From Pseudomonas jinjuensis (GTDB lineage Bacteria > Pseudomonadota > Gammaproteobacteria > Pseudomonadales > Pseudomonadaceae): a stretch of 64,000 nucleotides of DNA. A program made the translations under genes and the position numbers. The DNA lies in assembly GCF_900103845.1 (NCBI RefSeq), contig NZ_FNIJ01000013.1, forward strand, positions 1 to 64,000, given 5' to 3'. The notes under the pieces were generated by a model, which saw only the letters and a program-made list of their open reading frames with translations, was not told where the DNA came from and did no database searches. Of this stretch, positions 53,840 through 63,283 are shown one piece after another; positions within the stretch are counted from its first letter, which is position 1; each line of letters opens with the position of its first letter.

Positions 53840-54697
53840 ATGAGCCGCACACCCGATACCTGGATCCTCACCGCCGACAGCCCGAGCCTGCTGGGCACCG
53901 TGGACGTGGTCACGCGCTATCTCTACGAGCAGCGCTGCTACGTCACCGAGCACCACTCGTTCGACGACCGCCTGGCGCAGCGCTTCTTCATCCGCATCGA
54001 GTTCCGCGCCGGCGACGGCTTCGACGAGGACGCCTTCCGCACGGGACTCAGCGAGCGGGTCGCGCCGTTCCAGATGAATTTCGCGCTGACCGCGCCGGGC
54101 TATCGCAGCAAGGTGGCGATCATGGTCTCCAAGGCAGACCACTGCCTGAACGACCTGCTCTACCGCCAGCGCATCGGCCAGTTGCCGATGGACGTGGTGG
54201 CGGTGATCTCCAACCACCCGGACCTGGAACCGCTGGCGCGCTGGCACGGCATCCCCTACCACCACTTCCCCCTCGACCCGCGCGACAAGCCGGCGCAGGA
54301 AGCGAAGGTGTGGCAGGTGATCGAGCAGACCGGCGCGGAGCTGGTGATCCTCGCCCGCTACATGCAGGTGCTCTCCCCCGAGCTGTGCCGCAAGCTGGAC
54401 GGCTGGGCGATCAACATCCACCACTCCCTGCTGCCCGGCTTCAAGGGCGCCAAGCCGTACCACCAGGCGTACCAGAAGGGCGTCAAGCTGGTCGGCGCCA
54501 CCGCCCACTACATCAACAACGACCTCGACGAGGGCCCGATCATCGCCCAGGGCGTCGAGGCCGTGGACCACGCCCACTATCCGGAAGACCTGATCGCCAA
54601 GGGCCGCGACGTCGAGTGCCTGACGCTGGCAAGGGCGATCGGGTATCACATCGAGCGGCGGGTGTTTTTGAACGCGAATCGGACCGTCGTGCTTTGA
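53840..54697 (+). CDS. purU: formyltetrahydrofolate deformylase
   Basis: PurU hydrolyses 10-formyl-tetrahydrofolate to formate and tetrahydrofolate, recycling the folate loaded by sarcosine oxidase. The 285-residue protein has an N-terminal ACT-like domain (about residues 1-85) and a formyltransferase-type catalytic domain with the SKADHCLNDLLYR block, INIHHSLLPGFKGAKPYHQAY with the catalytic His, and the Asp in DLDEGPII. It is the sixth gene after glyA1 and corresponds to PA5420. Confidence 0.95.
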   Translation: MSRTPDTWILTADSPSLLGTVDVVTRYLYEQRCYVTEHHSFDDRLAQRFFIRIEFRAGDGFDEDAFRTGLSERVAPFQMNFALTAPGYRSKVAIMVSKADHCLNDLLYRQRIGQLPMDVVAVISNHPDLEPLARWHGIPYHHFPLDPRDKPAQEAKVWQVIEQTGAELVILARYMQVLSPELCRKLDGWAINIHHSLLPGFKGAKPYHQAYQKGVKLVGATAHYINNDLDEGPIIAQGVEAVDHAHYPEDLIAKGRDVECLTLARAIGYHIERRVFLNANRTVVL

Positions 54698-54705
54698 CGG
54701 ACCGT

Positions 54706-54790
54706 TGAACGGCGGATGGGTGGAGCTCATCCGCCCTACGTCTGCCGGGCACCTACGTAGGGCGCATAACGCCACAGGCGTTATCCGCCG
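54706..54790. repeat. composite dispersed repeat
   Basis: A GGCGGATGGGTGGAGCTCAT half ending in CCGCCCTAC is followed by GTAGGGCGCATAACGC and GCGTTATCCGCCG. It lies between purU and fdhA. Confidence 0.7.
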
Positions 54791-54928
54791 AATACACCTG
54801 AGCAACACCGACAGCCCCGGACTGCCACCTTTTCCGGCCCTGTCGCGCAACAAGCAACAGACGAGTTCCCAGTGCAAAGCCGCGCGCTCATCGCGCATTT
54901 GTACCCACAACGACAATGAGGAATAGCT

Positions 54929-56128
54929 ATGTCTGGTAATCGTGGTGTCGTGTATCTCGGAGCCGGCAAGGTCGAGGTGCAGAACATTCCCTATCCGAAG
55001 ATGCAGGACCCCCAGGGCAAGCAGATCGACCATGGCGTGATCCTGCGCGTGGTCTCCACCAACATCTGCGGCTCCGACCAGCACATGGTCCGTGGCCGTA
55101 CCACCGCGCCGGAAGGCCTGGTGCTGGGCCACGAGATCACCGGCGAGGTGATCGAGATCGGCCGTAGCGTCGAGACCATGAAGATCGGCGACCTGGTCTC
55201 CGTACCCTTCAACGTCGCCTGCGGCCACTGCCGCACCTGCAAGGAGCAGCACACCGGCGTCTGCCTGACCGTCAACCCGGCCCGCGCCGGCGGCGCCTAC
55301 GGCTACGTCGACATGGGCGGCTGGGTCGGTGGCCAGGCGGAATACGTGATGGTGCCGTATGCCGACTTCAACCTGCTGAAGCTGCCGAACCGCGAGCTGG
55401 CGATGGAGAAGATCCGCGACCTGACCTGCCTGTCGGACATCCTGCCCACCGGCTACCACGGCGCGATCACCGCCGGCGTCGGCCCGGGCAGCACCGTGTA
55501 CATCGCCGGCGCCGGTCCGGTCGGCCTGGCTGCCGCCGCTTCGGCCCGCCTGCTCGGCGCCGCCGTGGTGATCGTCGGTGACGTCAACCCGACCCGCCTG
55601 GCTCACGCCAAGGCCCAGGGCTTCGAGATCGCCGACCTGTCCAAGGACACCCCGCTGCACGAGCAGATCGCCGACCTGCTGGGCGAGCCGGAAGTCGACT
55701 GCGCCGTCGACGCAGTGGGCTTCGAGGCCCGTGGCCACGGTCATTCGGGCTCGCAGCACGAGGCTCCGGCCACCGTGCTGAACTCGCTGATGGGCGTGGT
55801 GCGCGTCGCCGGCAAGATCGGCATCCCCGGCCTGTACGTCACCGAAGATCCGGGCGCGGTGGACGCGGCCGCCAAGCAGGGCTCGCTGAGCATCCGCTTC
55901 GGCCTCGGCTGGGCCAAGTCGCACAGCTTCCACACCGGCCAGACCCCGGTGATGAAGTACAACCGCCAGCTGATGCAGGCGATCATGTGGGACCGCATCA
56001 AGATCGCCGACATCGTCGGGGTGGAAGTCATCACCCTCGACGACGCGCCGAAAGGCTACGGCGAGTTCGATGCCGGCGTGCCGAAGAAATTCGTCATCGA
56101 CCCGCACAACCTGTTCCGCGCTGCGTAA
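54929..56128 (+). CDS. fdhA: glutathione-independent formaldehyde dehydrogenase
   Basis: FdhA oxidises formaldehyde, released by betaine and methylglycine demethylation, to formate with tightly bound NAD+. The 399-residue zinc-dependent medium-chain dehydrogenase has catalytic zinc ligands Cys47 and His68 (ICGSDQH and LGHE, one higher than the mature P. putida numbering) and a structural zinc Cys cluster (CGHCRTCKEQHTGVC). The NAD-binding VYIAGAGPVGLAAAASARLLG follows. GAGG lies before the ATG. It has 231 bp of upstream sequence and a strong terminator, so it may also have its own promoter. Confidence 0.96.
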   Translation: MSGNRGVVYLGAGKVEVQNIPYPKMQDPQGKQIDHGVILRVVSTNICGSDQHMVRGRTTAPEGLVLGHEITGEVIEIGRSVETMKIGDLVSVPFNVACGHCRTCKEQHTGVCLTVNPARAGGAYGYVDMGGWVGGQAEYVMVPYADFNLLKLPNRELAMEKIRDLTCLSDILPTGYHGAITAGVGPGSTVYIAGAGPVGLAAAASARLLGAAVVIVGDVNPTRLAHAKAQGFEIADLSKDTPLHEQIADLLGEPEVDCAVDAVGFEARGHGHSGSQHEAPATVLNSLMGVVRVAGKIGIPGLYVTEDPGAVDAAAKQGSLSIRFGLGWAKSHSFHTGQTPVMKYNRQLMQAIMWDRIKIADIVGVEVITLDDAPKGYGEFDAGVPKKFVIDPHNLFRAA

Positions 56129-56181
56129 TCACGCGGCACAAGACCCCCGGCTGCGGTCACCACTACCGCGGTCTCTCTCCA

Positions 56182-56207
56182 AGGGAGCCTTCGGGCTCCC
56201 TTTTTTT
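56182..56207 (+). terminator. rho-independent terminator after fdhA
   Basis: AGGGAGCC and GGCTCCCT flank a TTCG tetraloop and are followed by TTTTTT. Confidence 0.92.
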
Positions 56208-56234
56208 CATCCCGACGTCACCGATGCGCTCTTC

Positions 56235-56321
56235 GTAGGGCGAATGAAGCGGAACGCTTCATCCGCCGATAAGACCGTGCCGATGGGATGGCGGATAACG
56301 CTGGCGCGTTATGCGCCCTAC
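56235..56321. repeat. dispersed inverted repeat, GTAGGGCGAATGAAGC family
   Basis: GTAGGGCGAATGAAGCGGAA on the left and GTTATGCGCCCTACC on the right flank internal CATCCGCC and GGCGGATAACGC. Confidence 0.8.
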
Positions 56322-56343
56322 CCTGACATTCCAGCGAAACCGT

Positions 56344-56403
56344 GTAGGAGCGAGCCATGCCCGCGACCCTCGGCATCCGGTCGCGCGCATGGCGCACTCC
56401 TAC
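56344..56403. repeat. REP pair
   Basis: GTAGGAGCGAGCCATGCCCG and TCGCGCGCATGGCGCACTCC, imperfect variants of the GCGGGCATGGCCCGC type. Confidence 0.7.
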
Positions 56404-56424
56404 AAAGAGCGCGTCGGCCCGGTG

Positions 56425-57465
56425 TTACCGCGCCGCCCAGGCGTTGAAGCGCTGCTCCAGCTCCTCGCCATGGTCGACCCAGAACGCCGCATCCACCGAA
56501 CGCGCGCCTTCCAGATTGGCCGGCGCGGTCGGCAGGTTGGCCTGCACGTCGGCCGGCAGCAGTCCCAGCGCATCCTTGTGTACCGGACCATAGGGAATGT
56601 GCTCGGCGAACACCTTCTGCGTCTGCGGCTGGCTGGCGAAGGCGATGAATTTCTCCGCCAGCGCCTTGTTCCTGGTGCCCTTCACCACCGCCCAGTATTC
56701 CGGGTCGTAGAGGCTGCCGGGCCAGACGATGCCGAGCTGCACGCCTTCCTTCTGCGCGGCGGCGATGCGGCCGTTGTAGGCGGCGCTCATCACCACGTCG
56801 CCGGCGGCGAGCCACTGCGGCGGCTGGGCGCCGGCTTCCCACCACTGGATGCTGGGCTTGATCTGGTCGAGTTTCCTGAAGGCACGGTTCACGCCTTCGG
56901 GGGTGGCGAGCACCTTGTACAGGTCTTCCGACTTCACCCCGTCGGCCAGCAGGGCGACTTCCAGGGTGTACTTGGCGCCCTTGCGCAGGCCGCGCTTGCC
57001 GGGGAAGTCCTTGACGTTCCAGAAGTCCGCCCAGGAGGTCGGCGCCTTGGCCAGCTTCTCGCCGTTGTAGGCCATCACCATCGACCAGACGTAGGTGGCC
57101 ACGCCGCATTCGCTGAGGGTGCCGGGGACGAACTGCGCGGAGTCGCCGAACACCGCCGGATCGAGGCGCTCGAACAGGCCCTCCTCGCAGCCGCGCAGCA
57201 GTTCGGGGCTTTCCACCTCGACCACGTCCCAGCTGACGTTGCCGACGTCGACCATGGCCTTCACCTTGGCCATTTCGCCGTTGTACTCGCCGGCCACCAC
57301 CGTCCCGGCGCCGCTCTGGTTGAAGGGTTTGAAGTACGCCTGCTCCTGGGCCGCCTTGGTGGCGCCGCCGAAGGAGATGACGGTGATGCTCTGCGATTGC
57401 GCCTGGGCGGCGCCGGTGATGGCGGCGAAGACCGCGCAGGTGAGGGGTAGCAAGGACACTTTCAT
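56425..57465 (-). CDS. polyamine-type ABC substrate-binding protein
   Basis: This 346-residue periplasmic binding protein has a Sec signal peptide (MKVSLLPLTCAVFAAITGAAQA, cleaved after AQA) and the PotD-like opening ITVISFGGATKAAQEQAYFKPF. It belongs to the extracellular solute-binding family that binds spermidine, putrescine or related amines. No permease or ATPase is adjacent within the window. It is the last gene downstream of the polyamine catabolic genes, 198 bp after the aminotransferase gene across a REP pair. Confidence 0.87.
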   Translation of the reverse strand: MKVSLLPLTCAVFAAITGAAQAQSQSITVISFGGATKAAQEQAYFKPFNQSGAGTVVAGEYNGEMAKVKAMVDVGNVSWDVVEVESPELLRGCEEGLFERLDPAVFGDSAQFVPGTLSECGVATYVWSMVMAYNGEKLAKAPTSWADFWNVKDFPGKRGLRKGAKYTLEVALLADGVKSEDLYKVLATPEGVNRAFRKLDQIKPSIQWWEAGAQPPQWLAAGDVVMSAAYNGRIAAAQKEGVQLGIVWPGSLYDPEYWAVVKGTRNKALAEKFIAFASQPQTQKVFAEHIPYGPVHKDALGLLPADVQANLPTAPANLEGARSVDAAFWVDHGEELEQRFNAWAAR

Positions 57466-57594
57466 GGAACGACTCCCACAGCCATTTGGCTTGTTGTGTG
57501 TTGCGTTGCGGGCAGCTACCGGCCAGAAGCCGGACAAAAGGGTTCCATCGCGCGGGCTTCGTCGAGCCCGCGGCGTTGTTGTATGGGGGTATTT

Positions 57595-57652
57595 GTAGGA
57601 GCGGGCCATGCCCGCGACCGGTCAATGGGTCGCGGGCATGGCCCGCTCCTAC
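57595..57652. repeat. REP pair, GCGGGCATGGCCCGC variant
   Basis: AGCGGGCCATGCCCGCGACC and GGTCGCGGGCATGGCCCGC face each other with a short spacer. Confidence 0.85.
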
Positions 57653-57662
57653 AGGGATTGCG

Positions 57663-59045
57663 TTACAGCACACCAATCTCCTGCGCCGTGCGGTCGACCG
57701 CGATGCGGGTCTTGTCGATCAGCTCGTCGATCTCCGCGCGGGTCGCCACCAGGGCCGGGGCCATGATCATGCGGCCGAGGGTGGAGCGGATGATCACGCC
57801 TTCCTCGAAGCCGATGGTGCGGCAGCGCCAGGCGAGGTCGTTCTCGTTGGCGAAGCGCTTGCGGGTCGCCTTGTCCTCGGCGAACTGCAGCGCGGCGACC
57901 AGGCCGGCGCCCTGGATGTCGCCCACCAGCGGGTGCTCGCCGAACACTTCGCGCAGGCACTGCTGCAGGTACGGGCCGGTGTCGTTCTTCACCTGGGTCA
58001 CCACGCCTTCGTCGCGCAGCGCGGTGAGGTTGGCGATGGCCACCGCCGCCGCCACCGGGTGGCCGGAGTAGGTCAGGCCGTGGGCGAACACGCCGCCCTG
58101 CTCCACCAGCGCGCTGGCGATGCGCTTGCTCAGCACCAGGCCGCCCATGGGGATGTAGCCGCTGGTCAGGCCCTTGGCGATGGACAGGGTGTCCGGCTCG
58201 AAGCCGAAGTGCTGGTGGGCCATCCACTCGCCGGTGCGGCCGAAGCCGCCGATCACTTCGTCGGCGCACAGCAGCACGTCGTACTGGCGGCAGATGCGCT
58301 GGATTTCCGGCCAGTAGCTTTCCGGCGGGAAGATCATCCCGCCCGCGCCCTGGAACGGCTCGGCGACGAAGGCGGCGACGTTGTCGGCGCCCAGTTCGAG
58401 GATCTTCTCTTCCAGCTGGCGGGCGGCGCGCAGGCCGAATTCCGCCGGGGTCAGGTTGCCCTCGTGGGCGAACCAGTAGGGTTCGTCGATGTGCGCGATG
58501 TCCGGCAGCATGCCGCCCATCTCGTGCATGAACTTCATGCCGCCCAGCGCGGTGCTGCCGAGGGTCGAGCCGTGGTAGCCGTTCCAGCGGCCGATCATGA
58601 TCTTTTTCTGCGGCTTGCCGACCACCTGCCAGTAGCGGCGCACGGTGCGGATCAGCACCTCGTTGGCCTCGGAGCCGGAGTTGGTGTAGATCGCGTGGCT
58701 GTAGTGGCCGGGCAGCAGGCTGAAGAGCAGCTCGGACAGTTCCACCACCGCCGGGTGGGTGGTGTGGAAGAACATGTTGTAGTACGGCAGCTGGTCGAGC
58801 TGACGGGTGGCCGCGGCAGTCAGGTCCTTGCGGCCGTAGCCGAGCTGGGTGCACCACAGGCCGGACATGCCGTCGAGGTAGCGATTGCCATCGTTGTCCC
58901 AGAGGTACAGGCCCTCGCCGCGCACCATCACGCGCGGGCCTTCCTCGTTCAGCGCCTTCTGGTCGAGGAAGGCGTGGATGTGGTGGGCCGCGTCGGCTGC
59001 CTGGTAGTCGCGGGTTTCACGCTGTTGAGTGGTCTTGTCGGTCAT
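57663..59045 (-). CDS. putrescine/diamine-pyruvate aminotransferase, SpuC-like
   Basis: This 460-residue class III PLP aminotransferase resembles the SpuC family, which transfers the amino group of putrescine or similar amines to pyruvate. Conserved blocks are MSGLWCTQLGYGRKDL, TNSGSEANEVLIRTVRRYW, IGRWNGYHGSTLGSTALGG, and the cofactor Asp in LLCADEVIGGFGRTGEW. The Schiff-base Lys is in SIAKGLTSGYIPMGG. It is 30 bp after a permease gene and downstream of an aldehyde dehydrogenase gene that would oxidise its aldehyde product. Confidence 0.9.
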   Translation of the reverse strand: MTDKTTQQRETRDYQAADAAHHIHAFLDQKALNEEGPRVMVRGEGLYLWDNDGNRYLDGMSGLWCTQLGYGRKDLTAAATRQLDQLPYYNMFFHTTHPAVVELSELLFSLLPGHYSHAIYTNSGSEANEVLIRTVRRYWQVVGKPQKKIMIGRWNGYHGSTLGSTALGGMKFMHEMGGMLPDIAHIDEPYWFAHEGNLTPAEFGLRAARQLEEKILELGADNVAAFVAEPFQGAGGMIFPPESYWPEIQRICRQYDVLLCADEVIGGFGRTGEWMAHQHFGFEPDTLSIAKGLTSGYIPMGGLVLSKRIASALVEQGGVFAHGLTYSGHPVAAAVAIANLTALRDEGVVTQVKNDTGPYLQQCLREVFGEHPLVGDIQGAGLVAALQFAEDKATRKRFANENDLAWRCRTIGFEEGVIIRSTLGRMIMAPALVATRAEIDELIDKTRIAVDRTAQEIGVL

Positions 59046-59075
59046 CGACTGTCTCCTAGTTCCCTCGATGGCGCG

Positions 59076-60497
59076 TCAGGCCAGAGGGGATTGCAGGGGA
59101 TCGAGGGCGACGGACTTGCCCTGGGCAGTCTCACCGGCCGTCTCGAGCGGTTCGGGTACGAAGAGGGGTTTGCGCATCACCAGCTTGATCCACACCACCG
59201 CCACCAGCGAGACCACGCCGAGCACCACGCCTGCGCTGGCGAAGATACGGCCGGTCATTTCCGGGGTCGGCGACACGTGCACCACGGCGTAGAGCATGCC
59301 GGCGATACCGAACAGCTGCGGCCAGGGGTAGAACGGCGTGCGGAACGGCCGGGCAATCTGCGGATAGCGCCTGCGCAGGGCCAGCACGTCGACGTGGGCG
59401 ATGATGTAGGCGAGCAGCCAGGACAGCGCGGCGGCCAGCAGCAGGATGTTGATCGCGTCCGGGTTCTCGCCGAGCAGGACGATGGGCAGGCCGGTGATGG
59501 CGGCGACGAACAGCACGGCCACCCACGGCGTGCGCGCCCTGCGGCTGAGCCACTGGAACTGCGGGAAGGCCTGGCCGTTCTGCGCCATGCCGTAGAGCAT
59601 CCGCGGGATGGCCGCCAGCGACGAGTTCAGCGTGCTGCAGGTGGCGGTGATGGCGGCGATCACCAGGAACAGCTGGCCGTAGTCGCCGAACACGCGGTTG
59701 GCGAAGGTGAAGTGCGGCAGCAGGTCGCCGGCCAGCTCCTCGCCGGGGATCAGCATCAGCGCACCGAGGCAGTACAGCGCGATGGTAAGGAAGATGATGG
59801 TCAGGCCGAGGATCATCGAGCGCGGGATGTTGCGCTCCGGGCGCCGCGTCTCTTCCACCAGCGGACAGACGAACTCGGCGCCGACGAAGCCCCACACGGC
59901 CAGCGCGGTCAGCGCCAGCACGCCGACGCCCAGCGGGTTCCAGCCACTGTTCACGGCAGTCTGCACGGCGGCCTGCTCGTGGCTCACCGCGCCCAGGCCG
60001 AGCAGCAGCAGGACGATCATCATCACCAGCGCCAGCACGCTCTGCAGGCGGGCGAAGATGTCGATGCCGAGCAGGTTGAGCACGGTGAACAGGCCGAGCA
60101 CGCCATAGGCGACGGTCATCGACGGCAGCGCGCCGGGGTAGACCTTGTCGATGATCATGTCGAGCAGCAGCAGTTCGGCGGAGAGGGCGAACATCGCCAC
60201 CACCACGTAGCCGGAGAAGGTCGCCAGGATCGCCGGGAAGTGCCCGATGGCCACCTCGGTGTAGCTGCTCAGGCCGCCGGCGCGGGGGATCATCAGCGCC
60301 AGTTCGGAGAAGGAGAAGGCGTAGCTCAGGGCCAGCAGGTAGGCCACGCCCAGCGGCAGGATGAAGCCGAGGCCGGCGCTGCCGGCGCCCTGCAGCATCA
60401 GTACCATCACGCCCTGGGATACCACCAGGCCGATGGCCACGGCCAGCAGCGGGCCGAGGCCGAGCACGCGGCGCAGGGCCGGTTGTTGCACGCTCAT
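59076..60497 (-). CDS. amino-acid/polyamine permease, APC superfamily
   Basis: This 473-residue inner-membrane permease has about twelve hydrophobic segments and the APC opening LRRVLGLGPLLAVAIGLVVSQ, plus FSFSELALMIPRAGGLSSYTE in helix 2-3. It lies between the aldehyde dehydrogenase and aminotransferase genes in the same orientation, so uptake of a diamine or of an amino-acid intermediate such as 4-aminobutyrate is likely. Confidence 0.87.
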   Translation of the reverse strand: MSVQQPALRRVLGLGPLLAVAIGLVVSQGVMVLMLQGAGSAGLGFILPLGVAYLLALSYAFSFSELALMIPRAGGLSSYTEVAIGHFPAILATFSGYVVVAMFALSAELLLLDMIIDKVYPGALPSMTVAYGVLGLFTVLNLLGIDIFARLQSVLALVMMIVLLLLGLGAVSHEQAAVQTAVNSGWNPLGVGVLALTALAVWGFVGAEFVCPLVEETRRPERNIPRSMILGLTIIFLTIALYCLGALMLIPGEELAGDLLPHFTFANRVFGDYGQLFLVIAAITATCSTLNSSLAAIPRMLYGMAQNGQAFPQFQWLSRRARTPWVAVLFVAAITGLPIVLLGENPDAINILLLAAALSWLLAYIIAHVDVLALRRRYPQIARPFRTPFYPWPQLFGIAGMLYAVVHVSPTPEMTGRIFASAGVVLGVVSLVAVVWIKLVMRKPLFVPEPLETAGETAQGKSVALDPLQSPLA

Positions 60498-60528
60498 GGG
60501 TCTTCCTCTTGTTCTTCTTGTGTGACGC

Positions 60529-62019
60529 TCAGCGCAGCTGGATCCAGGTGGTCTTCAGCTGGGTGTACTTGTCGAACGAGTGCAGCGACAGGTCGCGGCC
60601 GAAGCCGGACTGCTTGCCGCCGCCGAAGGGCACGCAGGGGTCCAGCGCATCCACGGTGTTCACCGACACGGTGCCGGCCTTCAGCCTGCGCGACACGCGG
60701 TGCGCGCGGTTGAGGTCGTCGCTCCACACGGAGGCGGCGAGGCCGTAGACGCTGTCGTTGGCCAGGCGCACGGCTTCGTCCTCGCTGTCGAACGCGGTGA
60801 CTGCAAGCACCGGGCCGAACACTTCGTCGCGGGCCAGGCGCTGCCCGGGGCGCACGCCGGTGAAGATGGTCGGTTCGACGAAGTTGTCCGAGCCGTTGAA
60901 GCTGAGCTGGCGGCCGCCACAGGCGAGCTTCGCGCCGTCGTTCTGCGCCTGGTCGATGAAGCGCAGGATGCCGGCGGTCTGCTTCGCATCGACGATGGCG
61001 CCGGCGCGGCTGGCCGGGTCCAGCGGATCGCCGGGCGCCCAGTCGCGGGCCCTGGCGATCAGGCGCTCGACGAATTCGTCGTGGATCGAGCGTTCGACCA
61101 GCAGCCGCGAGTTGGCCGAGCAGACTTCGCCCTGGTTGAAGAAAATGCCGAAAGCCGCTTTTTCTGCCGCAAGATCGAGATCGCGGCAATCGGCGAACAC
61201 GAGGTTCGGGCTCTTGCCGCCGCATTCCAGCCAGACCTGCTTGAGGTTGGATTGCGCGGCGTACTGCATGAAGTACTTGCCGACCTGGGTCGAGCCGGTG
61301 AACACCAGCGCGTCGACGTCCATGTGCAGGCCGAGGGCCTTGCCGGCGGTTTCGCCAAGGCCCGGCACCACGTTCAGCACGCCTTCCGGGAGGCCCGCTT
61401 CCAGCGCCAGTTCGGCCAGGCGCAGGGCGGAGAACGGCGACTGCTCGGCGGGCTTGAGCACCACCGAGTTGCCGGCGGCCAGCGCCGGGGCGAGTTTCCA
61501 GGCGGCCATGTCGAGGGGGAAGTTCCACGGCACCACCGCGCCGATCACCCCGAGCGGCTCGCGGGTGATGGTGGCGAGGGCGTCCTGCGCGGTGGGCGCG
61601 ACCTGGTCGTAGAGCTTGTCGATGCTTTCCGCGTACCAGGCGAACACGCCGGCGGCGCCGGGCACGTCGATGTTCCAGGCGTCCATCACCGGCTTGCCCA
61701 TGTTCAGCGAGTCGAGCAGGGCCAGTTCCTCGCGGTTGGCGAGCATCAGTTCGGCGAGCTTGAGCAGCACCGCCTTGCGTTCGCGCGGCGCCATGCGCGC
61801 CCAGGGGCCGTTGTCGAAGGCATTGCGCGCGGCGCGCACGGCGGCGTCGATCTCCGCCTCGCCGCAGGCGGCGACGTTGGCCAGCAGGCGGTTGGTCGCC
61901 GGGTCGATGGAAGCGAAGGTAGCGCCGTCGGCGGCGGCCACGCGGCGGCCACCGATCAGGGCGCTGTCGATGAAGGTCTGGCGGGCGGCACGCAATTGCC
62001 AGTCGTTGAGTTGGTACAC
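60529..62019 (-). CDS. aldehyde dehydrogenase of polyamine catabolism, PauC/PuuC-like
   Basis: This 496-residue NAD(P)+-dependent aldehyde dehydrogenase has the general base Glu in WLECGGKSPN, the catalytic Cys in NQGEVCSANSR and the cofactor segment VVPWNFPLDMA. It resembles gamma-glutamyl-gamma-aminobutyraldehyde and aminobutyraldehyde dehydrogenases. The start is taken as GTG at 62019 because AGGAG lies seven bases upstream of it; the frame stays open for six more codons across that ribosome-binding site. It is the first gene of the minus-strand run to the solute-binding protein gene. Confidence 0.9.
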   Translation of the reverse strand: MYQLNDWQLRAARQTFIDSALIGGRRVAAADGATFASIDPATNRLLANVAACGEAEIDAAVRAARNAFDNGPWARMAPRERKAVLLKLAELMLANREELALLDSLNMGKPVMDAWNIDVPGAAGVFAWYAESIDKLYDQVAPTAQDALATITREPLGVIGAVVPWNFPLDMAAWKLAPALAAGNSVVLKPAEQSPFSALRLAELALEAGLPEGVLNVVPGLGETAGKALGLHMDVDALVFTGSTQVGKYFMQYAAQSNLKQVWLECGGKSPNLVFADCRDLDLAAEKAAFGIFFNQGEVCSANSRLLVERSIHDEFVERLIARARDWAPGDPLDPASRAGAIVDAKQTAGILRFIDQAQNDGAKLACGGRQLSFNGSDNFVEPTIFTGVRPGQRLARDEVFGPVLAVTAFDSEDEAVRLANDSVYGLAASVWSDDLNRAHRVSRRLKAGTVSVNTVDALDPCVPFGGGKQSGFGRDLSLHSFDKYTQLKTTWIQLR

Positions 62020-62196
62020 CAGGGCACTCCTGCTCACGAGCGTTATTGTTCTGGGATGGGATGAGATGGTCGCGCAAGCCCCGGCGCAGGAAAAATATTA
62101 AATATGTCTTCGGGGTATATGAAAAAGCTGGGCAGGCGTGCACCGGCAGCGGGCGGCGTGCTGGGTTATTGTGCAGGGGCCGTCCCCGTGGCCTTC

Positions 62197-62284
62197 GTAA
62201 GGCGAATGAAGCGGAACGCTTCATCCGCCGATGGGCATGGCGCCGGGTTTGCGGCGGATAACGCTGGCGCGTTATGCGCCCTAC
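62197..62284. repeat. dispersed inverted repeat, GTAAGGCGAATGAAGC variant
   Basis: GTAAGGCGAATGAAGCGGAA on the left and GTTATGCGCCCTAC on the right. It lies in the 337-bp divergent region 62020-62356, which otherwise holds only promoters that I cannot resolve. Confidence 0.78.
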
Positions 62285-62356
62285 ACGTGCTCCAGAGAAA
62301 CAACCACAACAATCAGGCCCGCACCACCGGATGCGGCGCCGGCAAGAGGTCTTGCA

Positions 62357-63283
62357 GTGGCTTCCTATACCTTGCGACAACTCAAGTATTTCGTGACCAC
62401 CGTGGAATGCGGCAGCGTGGCCGAGGCGTCGCGCAAGCTGTACATCGCGCAGCCGTCGATCTCCACGGCGATCAAGGGGCTGGAGGAAAGCTTCAACGTC
62501 CAGCTGTTCATCCGCCACCATGCCCAGGGCGTGTCGCTGACGCCCACCGGCGCGCGCTTCTACCGCAAGGCGCAGGAGCTGCTGCGCATGGCCCACGAGT
62601 TCGAGCAGAACGCCCTGGCCGACAACGACGTGGTGGCCGGGCAGATCGATATCGGCTGCTTCGAGACGGTCGCCCCGCTCTACCTGCCGCGGCTGATCGC
62701 CGGCTTCCGCGAACGCTACCCGGGGGTGGAAATCCGCATCCGCGACGGCGAGCAGCAGGAACTGGTGCAGGGCCTCACCGCCGGGCGCTTCGACCTGGCG
62801 TTCCTCTACGAGCACGACCTCGACGGCACCATCGAGACCCAGCCGCTGATGCCGGCGCAGCGCCCCTACGCGCTGCTGCCGGAAAACCACCGCTTCGCCC
62901 GGCAGGCGCAGGTATCACTGCGAGACCTCGCGCTGGAACCGATGATCCTGCTCGATGTGCAGCCAAGTCGCACCTATTTCGTGAGCATCTTCGAGGAACT
63001 GGGGTTGAACCCGCACATCGCCTTCAGCTCGCCGTCGATCGAGATGGTGCGCGGCATGGTCGGCCAGGGCTTCGGTTTCTCGGTGCTGGTCACCCGCCCG
63101 CATTCGGAGTGCACCTACGACGGCAAGAAGGTGGTGATGGTGGACATCGCCGAGCCGGTCAGCGCGTCGGGACTGGTGGCGGCATGGCTGAAACGCGCCC
63201 AGCTGACCAAGCCGGCGCAGCTGTTCGTCGACTATGCGCGGGAGCAGCTCAGCGGCAGCCAGATGACTGCGGAATCAACGTAG
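62357..63283 (+). CDS. LysR-family transcriptional regulator
   Basis: The 308-residue protein has an N-terminal LysR winged helix-turn-helix (LRQLKYFVTTVECGSVAEAS then RKLYIAQPSISTAIKGLEES) and a type 2 periplasmic-binding-like effector domain (about residues 90-300). The start is GTG at 62357 with AGAGG about seven bases upstream; no ATG fits the family N-terminus. It is divergent from the aldehyde dehydrogenase-permease-aminotransferase run and is its likely regulator. Its TAG stop is inside a REP element. Confidence 0.9.
   Translation: MASYTLRQLKYFVTTVECGSVAEASRKLYIAQPSISTAIKGLEESFNVQLFIRHHAQGVSLTPTGARFYRKAQELLRMAHEFEQNALADNDVVAGQIDIGCFETVAPLYLPRLIAGFRERYPGVEIRIRDGEQQELVQGLTAGRFDLAFLYEHDLDGTIETQPLMPAQRPYALLPENHRFARQAQVSLRDLALEPMILLDVQPSRTYFVSIFEELGLNPHIAFSSPSIEMVRGMVGQGFGFSVLVTRPHSECTYDGKKVVMVDIAEPVSASGLVAAWLKRAQLTKPAQLFVDYAREQLSGSQMTAEST

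Noticed and set aside
54830..54915. Possible GbdR-type box upstream of fdhA (GTCGCGCAACAAGCAA)
   Set aside because: The -10-like sequences are not at the 36-bp offset and there is no second GTCGS 20 bp upstream.
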